A DNA stretch of 64,000 nucleotides from Certhia americana. Taxonomy: Eukaryota > Chordata > Aves > Passeriformes > Certhiidae. Every line of letters begins with the position of its first letter. Position 1 is the stretch's first letter. Location: positions 13,633,431 to 13,697,430 of the forward strand of contig CM031869.1 in the NCBI GenBank assembly GCA_018697195.1, in the 5' to 3' direction. The position numbers and the translations under genes were made by a program. Positions 12,570-25,400 of this stretch are shown piece after piece. Under the pieces are notes generated by a model that did not search any database, was not told the origin of the DNA, and saw nothing but the letters and a program-made list of their open reading frames with translations.

Positions 12570-15500
12570 CTCTTCCTTCAGTGTATTCCTAACCTGCGTG
12601 TGTGAGAGCCTGAGCATACCTAAAAATACACCAGTCTGCTCGCAGAGGTGGAGTTGGTGCTTTCTCCATTTGATTAAAGCTGGTTTTTAACAAGTTTTGG
12701 AGTTTTTTAGTATCACTATCAGGAAACTATTTTATGATAGATATTATGTGTGATCTTACAGTTTATTTTTCATACTATAATTTGTCACAGAAGTTTGTGC
12801 TCTGAGTATCTTAAATTAAACTTAATGATGAGAAGCAGAAAGAAATTTCCAAAGAGAAATAGTTTTTATATGTGATTTTTCTACACAGCTTGAAGTAATA
12901 TTAATAATCCACAATGTGCTGGTAGCTGTAACAATGATGCTAATTTGTAACAATCAGATTTAATTTTTTTTTTTTTTCCCCCATGGTTTTGACTTGTAAA
13001 AACAATTCTTTTGCTCTTTTATTACTGGTATTGGGGGACTTTTAGACAGCAAATCTATGCATCAGGCTAAGGCAGAACACTCGTGTTTAGCATAGTTTAA
13101 GGTCACAGAAATGAGACTTTGGGCACAGCACCAATCACACGTGACCAAACAGCCTGGCAGTGGTAGAGTCAGAGTGTCCTGTGTTCAGCACTGTCCTCTC
13201 AGGTGCACATACCCAGAATCAGGTTCTTCATATGAACCACCCTGAAGTTCTTACCTGGGGAATTTTCTGCACTTGCATAGGTTTAAAGAGAACTCAAGAG
13301 GGAAAATAGTGAAAAAGGATTTGCAGGAATTTGTTCTCCATCATATAGGGTGATGAAAGTGCAAACTTAGCTTAGTTAAAATAGAAATGAAGGGGTTTGG
13401 ATCTTGTCATTCAGAGGAGGTGAAGAGGAACCTCCCTAACATCATCAACCCTCAGCAGCAGCTGATACCAGCTCATGACACCAGCACTCTGCTAAGCATG
13501 TTGGGATGAAATTCTGTTTGATACATATTGGGTACCTCTCAGAAGAGGATTTTTGTAGGTGTTTATTTTGGGCTCCTCCCTGTACTCATTGGCAGTTGTC
13601 TCGTTTTCAGCAAAGCGAGTGTGCTGGGCTCTGGAAACACAAGCAACTGCTTGTCAAAGCAAACAGGGCAAAATTACAGTTTATATGTTGATAGAAAGAA
13701 GTTCAGCAAAGTGCAATTGATTTTGTTTGTAACAGCTGGGTTTTTTTGTTGATTTAAATTGAATCTTCAAGTAATATATCCTCTCGATAGGCATAGCAGG
13801 ATACATTTCCTCATCAAAACTAGGGAGGGAATGTGCATTTACTAATAATGGTTTGTACAAGGAAGCCCATGTTTTAAAAAGAATCAGTGACTGGCTAATT
13901 GATTTTTCCTTTTAATAATACCATTCACAGAAAATATGACAACTTCCATTGATTTTAATACAGTTGTGTTAAGGCTTCTGAGCGTAATTTCAAATAAAAA
14001 ACCTGACTAATGGAATTCTGGCATTATGGAATGATTTGGCTTCAGTACTGTAGCAGGAATTCACTTCTGTGCAGGTGGTTGTCTCCATTTCAGTGTCAGC
14101 AATGTGTCACACCTTTTGTCTAAGAAAACAATCTCAGAAGCCACTTTTATACACACTGTCACAGACTGACAAAAGAATGAGTCAGTTCACTTGTTTTTCA
14201 TTTTCCTCCCCATAATAGGTGAATTATTATGTAATTGGAAATACAATGCAGTGAATCCATTTTGCATGTTTCTAACAATGATATTAAGAGGAGAAAGAAC
14301 AACATGATCAAACAGCATGCAAGTAACAAACCATGTGGAATGTGGAATTCATTTTGTGTTTCTGTGAGAAAGGTTTTTGTGTGTTTGGTTGTTTTAAAAA
14401 AACATCACGCGAGTATGAAGCAACTGTTGTGTACACAGAGGTGTTAACTTCAGTAAACTTTTTAGCCTTACTCTCTCACAAATCCTGGTTAGCTCAAAAA
14501 TCAATGCTTCTTCACATCACTGATTTTATGAAGTTTTGGGATACATTATCATATAGATTGACAGTTGCCCCACTGGTTCAGCACCACAGTGTGGACACTT
14601 ACAAAACCATCATTAATTTCTCACACTTGTGCCCAGCAGTGGTTTCCTACATAATAAACACTGTGTCCTTCAGAAGCAGATCAATAACCTGCTAGGTGCT
14701 CATCTTGAGAGGAAGTAACAAGAATCTATATTTCAAGAGAAATTTGAACTCTGATATGGTTTCATATTTGCAGGATACCAGCATAAAGCAAGGCATTACT
14801 TGGTATAAGACTTCACCCATTTATGCCTAGCAGTATTAGAGGGAACTCATGATGCTTACACCTCTGAATTTATTGAAAGTACTGTTAAAGCTTTTTCCCT
14901 GATGCAGATCAAGTGTTACAAAAGAGTGGTTGAACCCTAAAAGATGATTTTTTTTTAAATATTGAGATTCTGTCACAATTTAAACTTAAAAAACCCCCTA
15001 AACAACCAAACAAACTATACTTCTCACAATTTTTTTTGTATCAATAAATCTATTTTGTCATTTTGTCATCTCCAAGTAGCACAGAGGAAGCTTAATTTCT
15101 AAAAATTGCTCCCATTCAAATCCACTCACAAAGCTTGTGACCATTTTCTGCGCTTGTAGATTTAGTATGATTTAATTTAATCATAAACCAGAGTGCTATG
15201 AACCTTGAAATATTATCAGGCTTGGACTGCTTATAGATAAATTGAAATAATGGAAACTCATTAAGTTCCATGTTTTCCTTTGTATACCGAAATTCTTCCT
15301 AACAAAACACCTTAGTGATATTTTAAAAACACTTCTATTTTCAAAAGTCTGATTAGGCTCTAAATTCTTACTGTATGTTGTAGCTTTTGCTGCTGTCTAG
15401 ATGTGGCCATCTCTTCTTTAGACAGATCAGTTCTGAATTTGTAATACAAATCTCTCATCAGATTGTTACTCAACGTGATGTACTGGGTTGTGTGATTTAA

Positions 15501-17089
15501 ATAAAATAATTTTTTTGATGCATACAAATATGAAAGGCCAGTTAGAAATACAAATCACCTCTGATGTCATGTGCCAGCTTTGGAGAGAGAATCACCTGTG
15601 TGGACAGGTGTGAGCTGTAGGGGATACAGCACTGAATGCTTATTTTTTCTTTGATTAGGTCTTGTGCCTGCTTATTCCAAAACATCGTGACAATATTTTT
15701 TAAAAGATTTTGTTTTCATCACTTGCCATGTTCTTTTCTAAGTCTACAGTATTCCTATTTCCAGAGTAAAGCTTAGGGGCTGGTCATGTTTAGGTAGTGA
15801 CCTTGAAGGAACTACTCTTTCAGGGTTGGTTTCTTCTGGTTTTGGGGTTTTTTTTTAAGTTGAACTGAAAATTATGTTCATCTGAAAAATACAAAACATG
15901 GTAAAATAAGGTAACTTTCAGTTTAAAAATCCATGAAAACAGAATGATCATAATTAAGAAGCCTTTATGTACAGAATCTTTTTGCAACAGATCTGCAATT
16001 TTCTCTTTTCCTGGCTTCACTGTTCATGAATGACCAGTTACAGGCAGTTAGGAAAGGAGTGAAATTCAAGTGACATGAGGGAGATGGGAGTGAAAAGCTG
16101 AATGGAGCAATAACAGAGAAAAGATAGTCTTAGGTAGAGGAAAGGGGAATGGAAAAGTAGGAGGAAAACTCAGGGCAAATCTTGGTTTGAGAGCTGAAAC
16201 GAATTTGTTGGCTCAAAGTGAACCCAGAAGGAGGGTTTTCAGTTTGATGTGAATCTAGATCCTGGTAATTCTCCTGTTGTGAAAAAAGAAAATTTACCAA
16301 TGGTGTTGGTGACTTTTTTTTTCAGTAGAAGGTTGTTCCCTTGACACTTTTTCTGCTAATACCATTATTGTGTATGATGGATAGATAATGTTACTGGTAG
16401 AATGGGACATAACATAAAATGTTTATCGTAAGATTTCTATTCTGATATTATAATAGCACACACTTGAGATGTTTGTTTTACGTTTGTGTGTCAGAAAAGG
16501 AAAAAAAAAAAAAACAAAAAACCAGTGTCTTGAGTGAGGAAGAGAATTTCCAGGACTGAAGTCGTGTTATTAAAATAATGTCAGACCAAAAAATATTATC
16601 AAGGCATGCTTTTATCTTAGTAGCTGCAATTCTGAACTGAACAGCAAGACAAGAATGAATGGGGAGGAATAAAGCAATCCCAAACTTCTGCAGAACAAGG
16701 GAGAGTTCAAGGTCGTGCTGTGGTAATCTGGGCCTGTTTTTGAGAAACGCACCACAAAACACTGTGGTTGTGGCAGCTCTTTTTAGATAATGCCTATGAG
16801 AAGGAAATAATTTTGCTCATACAGAACCCTTTCTGTGTTGACAGCCCAGCTTGGGAGGTGTGGGAAAGTGGTGCCTTATGGGGATGAACCTGGGGAATTG
16901 TGACAGGGAATCCTGTAGGGCCTCTCCCTTTCCTCACTTCACCTTTTCTAGCTGGAGAAAATCTTCTATCTTCACTGACTCCAGCATCAGGTGTGACAGT
17001 TCAAGCCAGGTGGAAGGTGCTGTAGGAAGCTGCACTGATATTTTCAGGTTCAGTATTTTCTATTTGAGACCTACTGGTGGCAATGACAC
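12564..17089. other. intronic sequence, no recognised element
   Basis: AT-rich sequence with T- or A-runs at about 12963-12977 and 16501-16514 and an A/C-rich tract at about 14988-15016. Frames of up to 120 codons (14333-14695) show no protein similarity that I recognise. No RNA gene or element is supported. Confidence 0.6.
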
Positions 17090-17111
17090 TTTTTTTTTTT
17101 TTTTTTTTTTT
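17090..17111. repeat. poly(T) tract, 22 bp
   Basis: An uninterrupted run of 22 T. There is no recognisable SINE or LINE body next to it, so I treat it as a simple homopolymer. Confidence 0.95.
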
Positions 17112-19222
17112 CCATGTTGCTTTGGTGGTGCTTCTTATTGTAATAATTAACAATTGACTCTCTGGCAATACCTCGTGTGCATATCACTTACTAAATGAAA
17201 GAGTGACATGAATAAAGAAAATAAAGTTGGAAAAACTGTAAGGTAAAATATGAAAAATTGTATTTGCATTGTACTTCAGATTGAATCTTATGAAAAATTA
17301 GGTAAATTGTATTTTCTTTGGTTTTTTTCCCTGCTGTGAAGTTTTCAATGACAATTTCCTATAGTAACTTTTCAAATGCATGTAAATCTTAAAATCAAAG
17401 CAAAACCCCACCTCATAATTCAACTGACCTCACAGTTTATCATTATTTCAGTTTTATGAGCAGTATAATCTGAGCTTTTCCTAGGATGTTGTTAAGTAGC
17501 AAACTTGGAATTACAATAGAAAATAAAAGATGTTATTGCATCAGAAGAGTTTACAAAAAGGCACCAGACAGATGACAGCCAAGGAGTTTATTTTCTTACT
17601 TTTACTGTTGTAATTTTGACATGTTGTTATCAATATTTCATTTTTTATTTTTCTTTTTCAGCTTTCTATTTCACACTTCATAATTTGCAGGAAAGATTAT
17701 AGCAGCACTGTGGTTCTACCCTTGAGACTATTTTGGGTTTGTCATATGCATGCTAATGTCTCTGAGTTGTAAGTGAGTAGAAAGTAAAAGCTTTTTATGT
17801 TGTTGGTCCCAGAATTCTGTTTGGGTTAAACAAGTGGGAGATAAGGATAGCTTGCTAAAAATTCCCCACCAAGAAATATTCCCTTTCACCAAGAAGAAAT
17901 ACTTTCCTTGTTAAAAGGGGATGTTTAAACAATGGTAATGCAGTTGGAGCAGATCTGTGTCATCATCAACTGCATCTGTGTGGGAAATATAATATGCCCT
18001 CATAATTTTGGGGTAGAATATCGATATTTTGGGTAGAAGGAACAGCAGGGAAGATGCAGACTTGCTCTATATGTCACAGTGGAGTGCTGGTTTCTGCAGG
18101 GAGAACTGTCTGGGAGTGTTGTGCCTGTTTCTCCCAGAGCGACCCAGGTAGCTTGGAAACAACAGGAGGAAGCGATCTGAAAGAGGAGAGAAGAGGAGCT
18201 GTCACAGTTGTGTGATCTGTTCGTAGCTGAGAAAGTGGCCAGATGGTCCCAAGGAAAGGATGGGATTTAAATGAAATGTCATACACTCAGAAAATGGCAT
18301 CGCACACGTCACATGTCACCCAGGCTCCTGAAGGAGGAGAGCTGGGGAGGTTAGCTCCTGCATGGGCAGACTTCAGCTCTTCTTTAGGAAGGCTTGTAAA
18401 GTACTTTGTAAATGACAAATTTAGAAAGTCATTAAGCGCAGTATCAAAGCTCGGTTTCTTAAGTGGATCCAATTTTGATGTGCTCTCAAAACCTGAGGGC
18501 ACTTCTGATAGGAAGTGGTTTCCTAATGAGGGAATTGACTAGCAGGGATGACTTTTAAAGACTTAACTACACATAAACTCAATTTGGTCCAGGTAAATGG
18601 CTTATGTATTCAGTGCAGGGAGAGTCTAGATGATGGGGTTAAGGACAAAAAATGGATGTGTAGTACTGGTAAACTTTAAAGCCTTGTGTAAGACAGGAAT
18701 ATGAAATGACAGTATTAAAAAGCTTGAACATTTGTTGCAATTTTAATATAACCCAGCAAGACTGCAGTGTACGTTGGCAGGATGATGTGATGAATTACTG
18801 CTGCACTGTCTGGTATATATTGAAAGAGCTCAATAAATACTATCTGGAGCACACTGGAACAGAGTGCTCGATGATGTTCTAGAGATTAAGGATGGAGATG
18901 TGGCAAGACAGCTCTGCTTTGGTGGCATAAAAGGGTAAACCCAAATGCCATCTTGGCATTCAGTTGCTCCTAGCTGACATTCAGCACTTGGGCAGCTGGT
19001 AGATTTTCCATTCAGATCAGTGTTGACCTGGGAGATGTGCATCAGGATCTTGGGTTTCACCCTCCCAGAGGTACAGGTGTTTCTAGCACTCATGATTATA
19101 GGAGGAATGGATGGAATGCTAAAACAAACAAGCAGAAAACCCAACAAAAGCCCACAAAAACCCCAAACCAAACCAAAAAGTCCTCTTGTATATGGTGGGA
19201 TGACATCTTACACCATGAATGT
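17112..19222. other. intronic sequence up to the LTR
   Basis: AT-rich unique sequence. Between about 18050 and 18540 short frames overlap on both strands without recognisable products. An A/C-rich low-complexity tract lies at about 19118-19185, just before the LTR. Confidence 0.55.
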
Positions 19223-19945
19223 TGTCATGGTTTGAAGGACAGGTGTCTGCCGAGGAAGGCAGGAGCCTCCCTTGGAATAGAGAATGTAAACCCTCTCCCT
19301 CCCAATTATTATAGCTTTGAAATTAAGGGGCTCCCAGGCAAAGATATGGAGATGGGAATAACAGTTCTTTATTAGGAGAACTAAAATCAAAAAACAAAAC
19401 CAAAACACATGCAATATTACAAAAGAGATAAAAAAACAAACAAACCCACTGTCAGAGTCATGATCCCAGCTGCCCCTCTGTGGGTCAGGTGTTGGTGGCA
19501 GTGCCATCCCATGGTGGCTGCAGTCTCAGTGGCAGATGTGGCTTTGGTCAAGTGATGCTCCTGGAGAAAAGTGGAGTTTTTCACTGAGGGTCCAGTGGTG
19601 ATAGACGGGCCTGGTGGTCCTTTGAGAATCCAGTGGAAAGGCTGCCTTGGTGTTCCAACTCCCAGATTTTTATCCAGGTAGGAATGCTTGGCTCCTCCCC
19701 CTGGATGGAGCATTTCCCAATGGGATGATGGAATTCTCTCAGTGACACTCACTGGCCCATGAGGAGAAGATCTCTCCCTGGAGGGAGGCTGGGTTGTGGA
19801 AGAGATAAAGAAAACTGCCCCAGCTGTTTTTTTTACAGTTGCCTCATTAACAGAGGGTTACCTTACCCTTACTCCCCACCCCAGTTTCAACAGATGGTGA
19901 TGGAATACACATTTTTGATTACATTTTGCTCTGCAACCCATGACA
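19223..19945 (-). mobile_element. ERV LTR, nearly intact, antisense to TENM2
   Basis: The 723-bp segment begins TGTCATGG and ends CCATGACA, perfect 8-bp inverted termini of the TG...CA type that mark retroviral LTRs. ATGT flanks it on both sides (19219-19222 and 19946-19949), a possible 4-bp target-site duplication.

On the minus strand, a TATA-like GGATAAAAATC (19665-19675) precedes a polyadenylation signal AATAAA (19368-19373), which is the U3-R-U5 order. Transcription from it would run against TENM2. No gag, pol or env frame is recognisable nearby. It is either a solo LTR or the 3' LTR of a truncated provirus; the pyrimidine run at 19958-19969 (a polypurine tract on the minus strand) keeps the second option open. 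I cannot name the family with certainty. Confidence 0.8.
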
Positions 19946-22435
19946 ATGTCCTACTGGTCTCCCCCTTTCATGTCAGTCATGGTTTCAGCACTGTAAAATT
20001 TTCCATTGCCTCTGAGGTGACTCCAGTCCCACATTCTGTGCCCTGCTCTGGCACAACATCATTGGGCTTTTTGTCCATATCCCATTCAAGGGCCTGCTGA
20101 AGCTGTATCCTGTTTGCAGTCTCTCTCTTCATGGTGGGTTTTTTTTGGATAATATGAATGTCCCCCTCATGATCAAATGAACTAAGGCAATCAGGAATTG
20201 ACACTGAGGAATTGAAGTCCGGTATTTAGCCAGGCAACTGAGGAAAACAGAAATATGGGCTGATGAATTAAGGCTATCAGGAAAATACTGCAGCAGCTGG
20301 GTTCATAAACTGCTGAGGCTAGCTGGGATCTTCCTTTTTCCTGAATTCTAAGGAAAGAGCTTTTGCCTGCAGCTGTATCTACATCACTGTGTGAAGGTCA
20401 CAACATGGAGAGCTTTTAAAAAAACCCTCTCAAAATAACCACAAGATTTTTCAATTATTATTTAATCATGAGCCTTTCCATCTAGCAGAGAGAAATGATG
20501 AAACTGTGTTTAACAAGAACTCCATTACAGCACATTATTCAGTTTGTCAGTTATTAGTTTTATAAAAGAAAACTTAGATGATATAGGTCACCCAGGTAAG
20601 CAAGCAGCAGTGCCTTTGTTCAAACCATAACTGAGTTAGAATAATGCCTTTTTATTCTTTTCTATAAAAGAGATGTGTGTCTGATAAAGTCAATCCAGCT
20701 TGGTGCTAAATGCATTGTGTGTGGCTGATGAATGATAAAACCTTTGCAGGAAGGTTTGCAGGTTTGTCTGTACTTGGTGTTTAAATAAATTTATTAAAGT
20801 GAAACAAAACCTATGTATTTTAGATTTCCCTTGTAAACTGAAGCACAGATCACAGAAATCCATTCTCTGAATTTATTTTGTCTTGCCTTTCAAAATGAGA
20901 AATTTTACCAAAAGCTTCCTCTAAATTCATCACACGAGAGACTGGTACCTTTCCTCATGTATGGTATCCCACTATTAATAATCTCCCTAATTACAAAGAC
21001 TTGCACACTTCACTGATTAGTGCATAATTACGTCAAGGTACACACTGCTTTTTCTAGTCAATACTTCGTTTACAAAGCTCAGCCTCAGTCTGGCCAATCA
21101 GCTCAGGTGCTGCAGTGAATGCCTACTGTCTCAAGTGTAAAGTGATGTGTAGATGGCTGTTTAAGTGTCATTACATTTTCTAAATATTTTATGGGACGTG
21201 CTCTGTGTTTATGCTCTGCACACTGTTCTTTTCAAGGCATCTGTCAGCTTGTCGCAGGCGATGGATTTGAATTGATTGTTAATGTGATGTTGAAGTGTAA
21301 CGCTCTACTCAGGTAGGTTAGAATTCCTCTTCAGATAGAAAATGAGTAGGAAATGGTGCCTTAGATCTGTTAGTGCCAGAGGTTTCATATGTATATAATA
21401 GAATAAAAAAACTTTTTTGAAAACTAAATTATCCCAGAACTAATGAGTTTCAAAAGAGATTATTCATTTTTTTTATTCTCCTTTATTATAAAACTTCTTT
21501 CACTTAGTTCTTAAGTAGTAAGTTATAAAAGATACATTCTAAGTTCCGTTCCTTATATCAAAGGAGAGAAAATCTAATAAATATGCCAGATTTTGTTGGT
21601 GGTGTTTGGGGATTTTTGTTTGGGTGCTTTTTATCCATAAAGTTTCTTTTTGTGACTTTTTTTGCAGAAACTTCTGGCAGAATTGAATGACTTCTGTCAG
21701 ATACTATAGGAGCAACCTGAAAATTAACTTTTTTCTTTGCTTTTTATTTCCATATATTTCACACAGGTTAAAGACAACTTTCTGCTTAATTTAAGCTTTT
21801 ACAAGTTATGTGACACTCTCTTTCCTTGGCAGAGATAAGGGAAGTACTTTTATCTATTTGTTCAGCCTCTCTGTAGCATTTGAAATCCTGACTCTCTTCT
21901 CTACAGTCTTCCTGTAAGAAGCTCAGGGGATGATTGGCAGTGATTCAGGAAGCTCTGCCTCTCAAATCAAGTGAGAGATTTCTTATGAGCAGCTGTTTGT
22001 CCACTTGCCTGTTTAGTCTTTGGCTTGCAGACCTCTCGTTAAAGTTCTTCAGCACCTCAAAAGCTGTTGGTAGCACCACAGAGACCATACTGAAATCTTA
22101 ACCATCTGTGAAGGAGAAACATTATCTCTGGTAAAAGTAGAGGGGTATTTTTTCAATTTATATTTTGTCTATCTCATGGTTAAAGAACATCAGATTAGGC
22201 TAAACTCATAAAAGGAAGATGTGATGATACTGGGGAGATGGAAGTACCTTGAACAACTTGTCTTTTCCTAAAGTTACCTGCTCTCGAAGGCTTGTTATCG
22301 TTGTTCTTAAAGCTAACTCCCTACATTTTTCAGCTTGCAGTAGGAATCCTGTCCATGCAATAAATTTATGTGAAGAATTGGCTTTAAATGTTTTTCCCAG
22401 CCCAAATAACTGACCCCATTATGTGCTTCTGTTTG
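19946..22435. other. intronic sequence right of the LTR
   Basis: A 75-codon frame lies at 19977-20204 on the minus strand, directly outside the LTR. It resembles nothing I recognise but could be proviral remnant. From about 20300 the sequence is ordinary AT-rich intron. The block at about 21225-21310, including a TGTCGCAGGCGATGG stretch, has no simple repeats and keeps two CpGs, which suggests possible conservation. Confidence 0.45.
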
Positions 22436-22450
22436 TCACCAGAGGGTGCC
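22436..22450 (+). promoter_or_regulatory. possible CTCF-binding site
   Basis: TCACCAGAGGGTGCC fits the CTCF core (CCASYAGRKGGCRC) with two mismatches. Single motif matches are common by chance in 64 kb, so occupancy is not implied. Confidence 0.3.
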
Positions 22451-25400
22451 ATTGCTGTGATCTTCCACGTTCTTGTGTGAAACCCACTGACTTTTGGAAG
22501 AGGCACTGCTTCTACATGGTACCACCCCTTTTAGGTGTGTAAAGAAATGGCAGGAAAAGTGGCCTTATGGAGAAAACTGGCAAAAGAGCTATGTGTAGAT
22601 TGGAACAGGATCTGGAACAACCCAGTGCTAAACCGAGGCTGTTTTCCTGGCATCCATTTGGGTTTCTTACATTTCATCAGCACCACTTGCACTCTAGTGG
22701 TGTACAAACTCATTTCTTACTGTGAAAATAGCCACAAGTTTCTGGATGCTTAGTGGTGTGCAGCAGAACAGCACAGGTGTCAGAGGAAGAGGCAGTTTTA
22801 TTTGTGAATAAAATCCCAGAAGGAGGAGTCGCTACTACAAAATAAGTTACTAGTGTATTCTGTGCTGGCTCCTGGAGGCACCTGCCCTAATATTGAACGT
22901 GTGTAAGATCCTGAGGCTTGTATGTACTACATGTTCATTGGTCTGTGCTTGCACAGTGATTGTCCATCTGTGCTCAGGTCTGAAAGAGAGATTTACACAG
23001 GCTGGACTCTAAGAAACATAGTTGATTCCTGGATTGTATCACAAGTACAGTTCATCCTCAGAGCATATCAGACTGTATTTAGGTGCAATACCAACTCATA
23101 TTTATACTTTCTGTCCTTAGATAGTTCCTTTGGGCTCCCAGATACCTAATGCAGCAATCTGGGTAAATGAAATAAAAACATGAATTTATCAGGCTTGATT
23201 TCCTACAGGCTGAGATGGAAGAAGGAGCTTTGGTAGTTTCTTAGTTTTCATTTTATTAAGAAGCATGCTAGTATTATTGACGGCCTTCAAATAGCATCTC
23301 GCTGGGTCAGATCTTGCAGCTGAGCAGCTATTCAGTGGGAAGGATGACTTTTGTGGTTTCTGAAGTTGTTATAAATATCTCAGGAATTGCTGACTGTTCA
23401 AGTCATTCAGGCTTTTCAGTAGCGCCTTGCTGATAGGGAGAAGATCACTGAGTGGGGGAAATTGTATTTGCCTGAAAGTCCAAGGAGCCCATGGAAACTG
23501 AAACTTCCTTGCCATGTTTGCCCTTTTGAAACTGAGATACCATCTTGTAAAAAGGCATAATATCATTCCATTACAGCAACATGCCTGTAGGCAAGGCACA
23601 ATATGTGAGCATCATTTGTTTGCTCAGAGCCATGACTGTCATTCAGAAATATTGAAAGGTAGCAGTTGGATTTTTTCACACAAATGGTTAAGGGACTTTT
23701 CTCAACATCAAATTAGCGTTCAAGAGTGAAAATATAGCTTCTGTTTCCTCAGATGCCAAGTTGTAAGAATGAGTAATTGTGATTCCTGGAGGAATTTATT
23801 TTGTTTTTTAACTTGAGTGGCACTAGATAAATAGGTTTATCAGTTTTCCACAGAACACTTATATTTAGTAAACTTGAAATGAGATGAATTATAGTGAAGT
23901 TACTCTTCTTTCCAGTTTTCTTTAGGAGGGGAGTTATTTTAAGGAGGTATGTGCTATTTATGTCTCCCACATAATGCTATACCCTCAAGCTATATTACAC
24001 AGTGTGGTTATGGACAAAACAAGGGAATGGCTGTAATTGCTTAACTGACTGGAGTTTGTCTTTTGTAGTCCTTTTTTTATTTTTCCTATTCAAACTTCTT
24101 TTGCTCAGAGAAACAGGATATCACTGACTCTCCTGTTAAAAAGTTGTTTCTGATCAGTTTTGTTCTGTGCACAGGTAGTGTGGGGTGGGAAGGATCAGGT
24201 CAAGGTTAGGGCTCTGACCAGAGGGTCAAAGGAAAGAGGAGTCCAAGGATGATCCAGGTTTGGGGCAGCCAATGGAACACCACATCTGCGAGGAAAGTAG
24301 GAATCTGCCATCCAAACCAGCTCTGCTCACCAGAGTGTGCTCGGTGTGCTGCTCTGCAAAAGCAACCCAGAACAATTCAGAGAAAAAGTTCTGAAAGTGA
24401 ATCTGTATATAAATGCTGGTGTTCACTTTAAAGCCTCTTTTAGTATAGCAAACTTTCTAAGCTGTATTTCTGAAGTTAATCATATATGTAAATGAGTTTG
24501 TTTTCTTCTTTCACAGAGTACTCTACATTTTCAGCATTAAATAATGAAATAATAATCCTTATGTCCCCAGCCCTGTCCATATATCCCTGGGCAGCATCTC
24601 AAAGACTCCTTGAGTCTCAATCATCTATATTAATTTGCCAGTTCTAATTTCCTGCATAATTACTGCATATTTCAAGACCACTTCTGTTGTGATACTTAGC
24701 CAGATTTAATTCTTTCAGATACTTTATTTCTTAACCTATGATTTGACTTCCCTGAGAGTATTTGAAGATGGGTATCCATATTCAGTTTAGTCCTACATTT
24801 TGGGATTGGATCATGCTCCAAGCATGTCCTCTGTCTCAATCAGGTCTCCCTCTCCTGTCCCCTGAAGACTCTCTATTTGTGGACTAAATGTCCTTTCACA
24901 AGAATCAGGATATTCTGTACATAATGGAGCCCAGTATCAGCTCTTGTGGGTGACAGAGTGCCATCTAATCTTTCCAAATGAAGGTTTCTATTAATTTAAA
25001 GCAGAACTTCTCATATGTTTTCACATTTTTTTTTTGTGTTGTTTGAATTAATTAATTACATTTTACTTGTCTAGGTAGCAGGACAGGTGGAGACAGTCTA
25101 GTGTGATTACAATTATGTGAGGAGTTGGTTTTGGGTTTTCTTAAGGAAAAAAGATAGAGACCTGTGATAAATGTTAGGAGAGTGACCTATAACCACAGCA
25201 GGCAAACATTAATAATCAGTGTTTTCTGTGTTATCATCAGTCCAGCTGTTCTGCTAAAGATCCTGAGGAAACCCGGTGGGAACAGCCAGTACTGCAGTGC
25301 TTAGGCTTGAAGGCTGGAGCTGAGGGGGAGGATGTGGACAGAATTCTGAGGACTTGACAGTCAGCATCACGAATATAAACAATTCTACATGGCAAAGAGT

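Noticed and set aside
14577..14600. REST/NRSF site (TTCAGCACC half-site followed by GGACA)
   Set aside because: The half-sites are 7 nt apart instead of 2, which matches neither the canonical nor the widely spaced form.
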